Below are positions 60,632 to 64,000 of a stretch of DNA of 64,000 bases, one piece after another (within the stretch, counting starts at the first letter, position 1; every line of letters starts with the position of its first letter). The notes under the pieces were generated by a model. It had not been told where the DNA came from, ran no database searches, and worked only from the letters and a program-made list of their open reading frames with translations. Both the position numbers and the translations under genes were made by a program. The DNA is from Ascidiaceihabitans sp029251465. Its GTDB lineage: Bacteria > Pseudomonadota > Alphaproteobacteria > Rhodobacterales > Rhodobacteraceae. The DNA lies in NCBI RefSeq assembly GCF_042932805.1, contig NZ_CP170633.1:1798001-1862000 (forward strand). The letters are read 5' to 3'.

Positions 60632-62647
60632 GTGGATTTAACTGCCCTTCGCACCGCCCATCCTGAACACTGGTCCAAAGCCACAGCCATTCGCGCCCTG
60701 ACGCTGGATGCGGTTGCGGCCGCCAATTCCGGTCACTCTGGCATGCCAATCGGTATGGCCGATGTTGCTACGGTTCTGTTTGAAAAGCACCTGAAATTTG
60801 ATGCATCCGCCCCGCATTGGCCAGATCGCGACCGCTTTATTCTGTCTGCCGGTCACGGGTCGATGTTGCTGTATTCGCTGCTACATCTGACGGGCTACGA
60901 AGACATGACGTTGGAGCAGATCAAGAATTTCCGCCAGTGGGGTGCAATCACTGCGGGCCACCCTGAATACGGCCACGCGACTGGCATCGAGACAACCACC
61001 GGTCCGTTGGGACAAGGTATCGCGAACTCGGTTGGCTTTGCCATGGCCGAAGAAATCCAGCGCGCCACTTACGGCAAAAAAGCTGTCAATCACTACACCT
61101 ATGTCATTGCTGGCGACGGTTGCTTGATGGAAGGCGTCAGCCAAGAAGCGATCACATTGGCAGGCCGCCACGCGCTGAGCAAACTGATCGTGATGTGGGA
61201 CAATAACAACATCACCATCGACGGCACAGTTGAATTGTCGGACCGCACAGATCAGGTTTCGCGTTTCAAATCAGCCGGTTGGGCCGTCCTTGAAATCGAC
61301 GGGCACGATCCTGTCGCCATCGACGCGGCGTTGACCCAAGCCAAAAAAGGCAACAAACCGACGATGATCGCCTGCAAAACCCACATCGCTTTGGGCCACG
61401 CAGCGCAAGACACATCCAAAGGCCACGGCGCTTTGACCGACCCCGATCAAATGGCCGCCGCCAAGGCCGCCTACGGCTGGACAACAGACCCGTTTGAGGT
61501 GCCTGCAGACGTAAAGTTTGCGTGGGAAGCCATCGGCGCGCGCGGCACTGAAGCCCGCAAAGCATGGGAAGCAGATTTCGAAACCCTGCCCCGTTCCAAG
61601 CGCGAAACCTTCGAGCGCGCCTATGCGTTGGACGCCCCGAAAAAGCTGTCGGCCACCGTTAAAGCGTTCAAAAAACAGATGTCCGAAAGCGCGCCGAAAC
61701 TGGCGACACGAGCGTCTTCTGAAAAGGTTCTCGAAGTTCTGAACCCGATCCTGCCAGAGACCGTTGGCGGTTCTGCTGATTTGACCGGGTCTAACAACAC
61801 CAAAACATCCGATCTGGGCGTGTTCGACATCGACAGCCGCGATGGCCGCTATGTTTACTGGGGCATTCGCGAACACGGCATGTCGTCCGCGATGAACGGC
61901 ATGGCCCTGCACGGTGGCATCCGCCCTTACGGCGGCACGTTCATGTGTTTCACCGATTATGCGCGCCCTGCTATGCGTTTGGCAGCCCTGATGAAGATCC
62001 CGACAGTGTTCGTGATGACCCACGATTCTATCGGTCTCGGCGAAGATGGCCCAACCCACCAACCGGTTGAGCATTTGGCAATTTCACGTGCGACGCCAAA
62101 CACTTATGTGTTCCGTCCTGCCGACACGATTGAAACAGCCGAGGCGTGGGAAATCGCGCTGACGACCAAAGAAACGCCGTCTGTTTTGTCCCTGACCCGC
62201 CAAGGTTTGCCGACGGTCCGCACCGAGCACAAAACCAAGAATCTGACCGCCCAAGGTGGCTATGTTCTGGCCGACGCAGAGGGTCGCCGTCAGGTGATCT
62301 TGATGGCCTCAGGGTCCGAGGTTGAAATCGCCCTTGCCGCGCGTGATCTGTTGCAGTCTGAGGGCATCGGAACCCGCGTTGTTTCAATGCCTTGCATGGA
62401 ATTGTTCGCCGAACAAGAAGAGACATTTCGCAAGCGCGTTCTGCCCGGTGGTCCCGTGCGTGTCGCCGTTGAAGCGGCCGTGCGTCAAGGTTGGGATCAG
62501 TGGTTGCTGGGCGAGCGCGGCAAATCCAACAAGGCAGATTTTGTCGGCATGAGCAGCTTTGGGGCGTCTGCCCCTGCAGGCGAATTGTACGAAAACTTTG
62601 GGATTACAGCGGCGAATGTCGCGGCCAAAGCCAAAGCCCTGCTTTGA
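60632..62647 (+). CDS. tkt: Transketolase
   Basis: A 671-residue thiamine-diphosphate enzyme of the pentose phosphate pathway. I chose GTG 60632, which follows AAAGGAAG by 7 bp and gives the usual DLTALRTAHPEHWSKATAIR; an ATG at 60599 is in frame but lacks a good site. The ThDP motif is VIAGDGCLMEGVSQEA and then WDNNNITIDG; the pyrimidine-domain Glu is in YWGIREHGMSSAMNG; DSIGLGEDGPTHQPVEHL is also typical. Confidence 0.96.
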   Translation: MDLTALRTAHPEHWSKATAIRALTLDAVAAANSGHSGMPIGMADVATVLFEKHLKFDASAPHWPDRDRFILSAGHGSMLLYSLLHLTGYEDMTLEQIKNFRQWGAITAGHPEYGHATGIETTTGPLGQGIANSVGFAMAEEIQRATYGKKAVNHYTYVIAGDGCLMEGVSQEAITLAGRHALSKLIVMWDNNNITIDGTVELSDRTDQVSRFKSAGWAVLEIDGHDPVAIDAALTQAKKGNKPTMIACKTHIALGHAAQDTSKGHGALTDPDQMAAAKAAYGWTTDPFEVPADVKFAWEAIGARGTEARKAWEADFETLPRSKRETFERAYALDAPKKLSATVKAFKKQMSESAPKLATRASSEKVLEVLNPILPETVGGSADLTGSNNTKTSDLGVFDIDSRDGRYVYWGIREHGMSSAMNGMALHGGIRPYGGTFMCFTDYARPAMRLAALMKIPTVFVMTHDSIGLGEDGPTHQPVEHLAISRATPNTYVFRPADTIETAEAWEIALTTKETPSVLSLTRQGLPTVRTEHKTKNLTAQGGYVLADAEGRRQVILMASGSEVEIALAARDLLQSEGIGTRVVSMPCMELFAEQEETFRKRVLPGGPVRVAVEAAVRQGWDQWLLGERGKSNKADFVGMSSFGASAPAGELYENFGITAANVAAKAKALL

Positions 62648-62658
62648 CAAAGGCGAAA

Positions 62659-62700
62659 TGCTGCGCTGTTGGTATCGCCCGACAGCGCAGCAAATATTTT
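62659..62700 (+). terminator. Terminator after transketolase
   Basis: TGCTGCGCTGT at 62659-62669 pairs with ACAGCGCAGCA at 62682-62692 (11 bp), followed by AATATTTT. It also touches the stop codon of the convergent lipoprotein gene. Confidence 0.85.
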
Positions 62701-63019
62701 AAAACTTACAACGTTTCTTTTTAGCCAATGCTACAAGAACTTCGTTGCGCTTGTTTGCCGCTTCCAAAGCTTGCTTGGCGTTCTGATAGTTCCCGATCAC
62801 AGCCGGCCAAAAAATAATGGCTGCAGCGACGTTGGCACCCGAGGCTGTCTGGCCCTTTGCGGCCTGCGCTCGGATTTCTTCCAATTGCGTCAATTGAACT
62901 TTGATTTGTTCGCAACTTAACCCGTCGTCTGCCACTGTGCTTGTCTGCACCACCGCAGGAGAAACACAACCTGCCAATAAAACTGCAAGTATTGCAAACG
63001 CGCCGCTTGTTCTTTTCAT
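62699..63019 (-). CDS. Small lipoprotein
   Basis: A 106-residue protein, starting MKRTSGAFAILAVLLAGCVS; LLAGC is a lipobox, so the mature protein starts at Cys18 and is lipid-anchored. GGAG is 10 bp before this ATG (another ATG lies two codons upstream). A short hydrophobic stretch (AAAIIFWPAVIGNY) follows a helix; two further cysteines (LSCEQ, KKRCKF) may pair. No family recognised beyond 'lipoprotein'. Confidence 0.78.
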   Translation of the reverse strand: MKRTSGAFAILAVLLAGCVSPAVVQTSTVADDGLSCEQIKVQLTQLEEIRAQAAKGQTASGANVAAAIIFWPAVIGNYQNAKQALEAANKRNEVLVALAKKKRCKF

Positions 63020-63025
63020 ATTCAT

Positions 63026-63335
63026 TCCGCTCCAATTAAGTTCAATCGTTTGTTACAAACCAAGACATTACAAAAAAAATTTAATTTAAAAACAATGCCC
63101 TGCACCTATACTGGACCCGTATTCTACCTGACACTAATTGTGTCAAGTGAAATTAGCCTACCCCAAGTTAGTTTCTGCAAAGACTGCACGTCAGATTAAT
63201 GCAATGGATTTTCTTTTTTGCAGACCCAAAGTCGACCACTATTCCAACACGAAAGGCATTAAGCATTGCGCCCAGCGAACTGCGTCACTCGCAGACGGTG
63301 CCTTTGGGCGACAAGATTTGGCAGGGTATCAAACC
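63026..63335. other. AT-rich intergenic region
   Basis: About 310 bp without a gene. It holds the promoter region of the lipoprotein gene and one clear palindrome, TGACAC-TAATT-GTGTCA (63129-63145), a possible operator. Short open frames here show no coding features. Confidence 0.5.
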
Positions 63336-64000
63336 CTAGCGAACAAACGCTTTGCGCCACAGCGGCGTGATGATTTTTTCGCCCAGCGGGATCAGGGTCA
63401 GCCCCAAAGCGACGCCAAATACGCCATCCAATGCCGCTGTGATCACCCATTCGCCAAAGCCAATGAACGCGTCGGGCAAGGTGTGACCGACGGCGTAGGC
63501 GATCCTGTGGATTAGGTCATAAACCTGTCCAAATCCCAGCACATCAAGCCCGTGGATGATGATAGATCCGCCGACCCACAGCATCGCGGTGGTGCCGATG
63601 ACGGTCAGCAGCCACATCACTTGCGGCATCGCCTTGACGACACCGCGCCCCAAGGATCGTGTCGCACCGAGACGCCCATGCGCGGCCATGGCCAGCCCCA
63701 GATCGTCCATTTTCACAATCAACGCTACAGCACCGTAGACTGCAAAGGTGATCATGACGGCGACGGCGGCGAGGGTCGCGGCTTCCATCCAGAAATTGCT
63801 TTGCGGAATGGCGGCCAGCGCGATGGTCATGATTTCGGCAGACAGGATAAAATCGGTTTTGATCGCGCCCTTGGCTTTTTCTTCTTCCAGATGTGCGGGG
63901 TCTTCAACGGTTTCTTCCGCATGCGGATAATCGGTGTGCCCGTGCCCGCCGATCCCGACCGCGTGGGCGATTTTTTCGGCGCCCTCGAAACACAGATAGG
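63336..64000 (-). CDS. DUF808 (YedI-like) inner-membrane protein, partial
   Basis: The C-terminal 221 residues of a DUF808 protein; the frame is open to the window edge (starting YLCFEGAEKIAHAVGIGGHG). Visible are the family block FEGAEK, the acidic cytoplasmic stretch EETVEDPAHLEEEKAKGA, then at least four membrane segments (ATLAAVAVMITFAVYGAVAL, MPQVMWLLTVIGTTAMLWVG, DGVFGVALGLTLIPLG). Function of the family is unknown; the 5' end lies outside the window. Confidence 0.88.
   Translation of the reverse strand, partial: YLCFEGAEKIAHAVGIGGHGHTDYPHAEETVEDPAHLEEEKAKGAIKTDFILSAEIMTIALAAIPQSNFWMEAATLAAVAVMITFAVYGAVALIVKMDDLGLAMAAHGRLGATRSLGRGVVKAMPQVMWLLTVIGTTAMLWVGGSIIIHGLDVLGFGQVYDLIHRIAYAVGHTLPDAFIGFGEWVITAALDGVFGVALGLTLIPLGEKIITPLWRKAFVR

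Overview
The window is chromosomal DNA of a marine alphaproteobacterium, most likely a member of the Roseobacter group (Rhodobacteraceae; Octadecabacter/Loktanella-like, genus not resolved). The evidence is the ALA-synthase type hemA, the TRAP dicarboxylate system with its own two-component regulators, the form II CO-dehydrogenase-like operon in S-L-M order, the siroheme/sulfite reductase operon with DUF2849 and DUF934 proteins, infC starting at a non-ATG codon, and the overall style of the intergenic palindromes. Gene density is high; operons with 1-4 bp overlaps and convergent genes sharing stop-codon bases are common.

Layout. 1-13.2 kb: housekeeping genes (an aminotransferase, a periplasmic M48 protease with a DsbA-like partner, ispG, a RodZ-like protein, hemA, an M20 peptidase, a fluoroacetate-dehalogenase-like hydrolase), interrupted by a two-gene cassette of a C5-cytosine methyltransferase and a GIY-YIG nuclease that looks like a type II restriction-modification system. 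11.5-14.3 kb: a glycosyltransferase and two sulfotransferase-like genes around tRNA-Asp. 14.4-24.2 kb: an accessory region built on the 3' end of tRNA-Val. Three direct copies of the tRNA end (14399, 20899, 24152) delimit two tandem, decayed islands. They carry two broken integrases, an IS110 element, a complete IS3-family element, a methyltransferase, a RidA protein, a LysR regulator and fragments of LysE and epimerase genes. 24.2-36 kb: phosphatase, HU-like protein with an H1-like tail, lon, a DMT transporter, tgt, SPFH/NfeD membrane proteins behind a heat-shock-type promoter, a crotonase-fold protein, a RimB-RimK fusion, sufT/sufA, tfoX and tpiA. 36-42.5 kb: dctMQP with dctDB. 42.5-50.6 kb: a P450, an Lrp-type regulator and the sulfate assimilation operon (cysG, DUF2849, cysI, cysH, DUF934), then fpr and a TauD-like dioxygenase. 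50.7-64 kb: an alanine/threonine 11-residue-repeat protein, infC, the coxSLM-like operon with two maturation genes, bolA and monothiol glutaredoxin, zapA with a coiled-coil partner, transketolase, a small lipoprotein and a partial DUF808 membrane protein.

How the parts work together. The cys cluster makes siroheme, reduces adenylylated sulfate and sulfite, and probably draws electrons through the adjacent Fpr. The dct cluster senses and imports C4-dicarboxylate-like acids; its response regulator has lost key AAA+ elements, so it may not act through sigma-54. BolA/Grx4 and SufT/SufA handle Fe-S clusters. The most unusual structures are the tandem tRNA-Val islands with an integrase cut just before its catalytic tyrosine by an IS3 insertion, the degenerate DctD with nearby palindromic operators, the RimB-RimK fusion, the LEA-like repeat protein and the Eco29kI-like restriction cassette. 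I found no CRISPR array, prophage or wholly unprecedented system.
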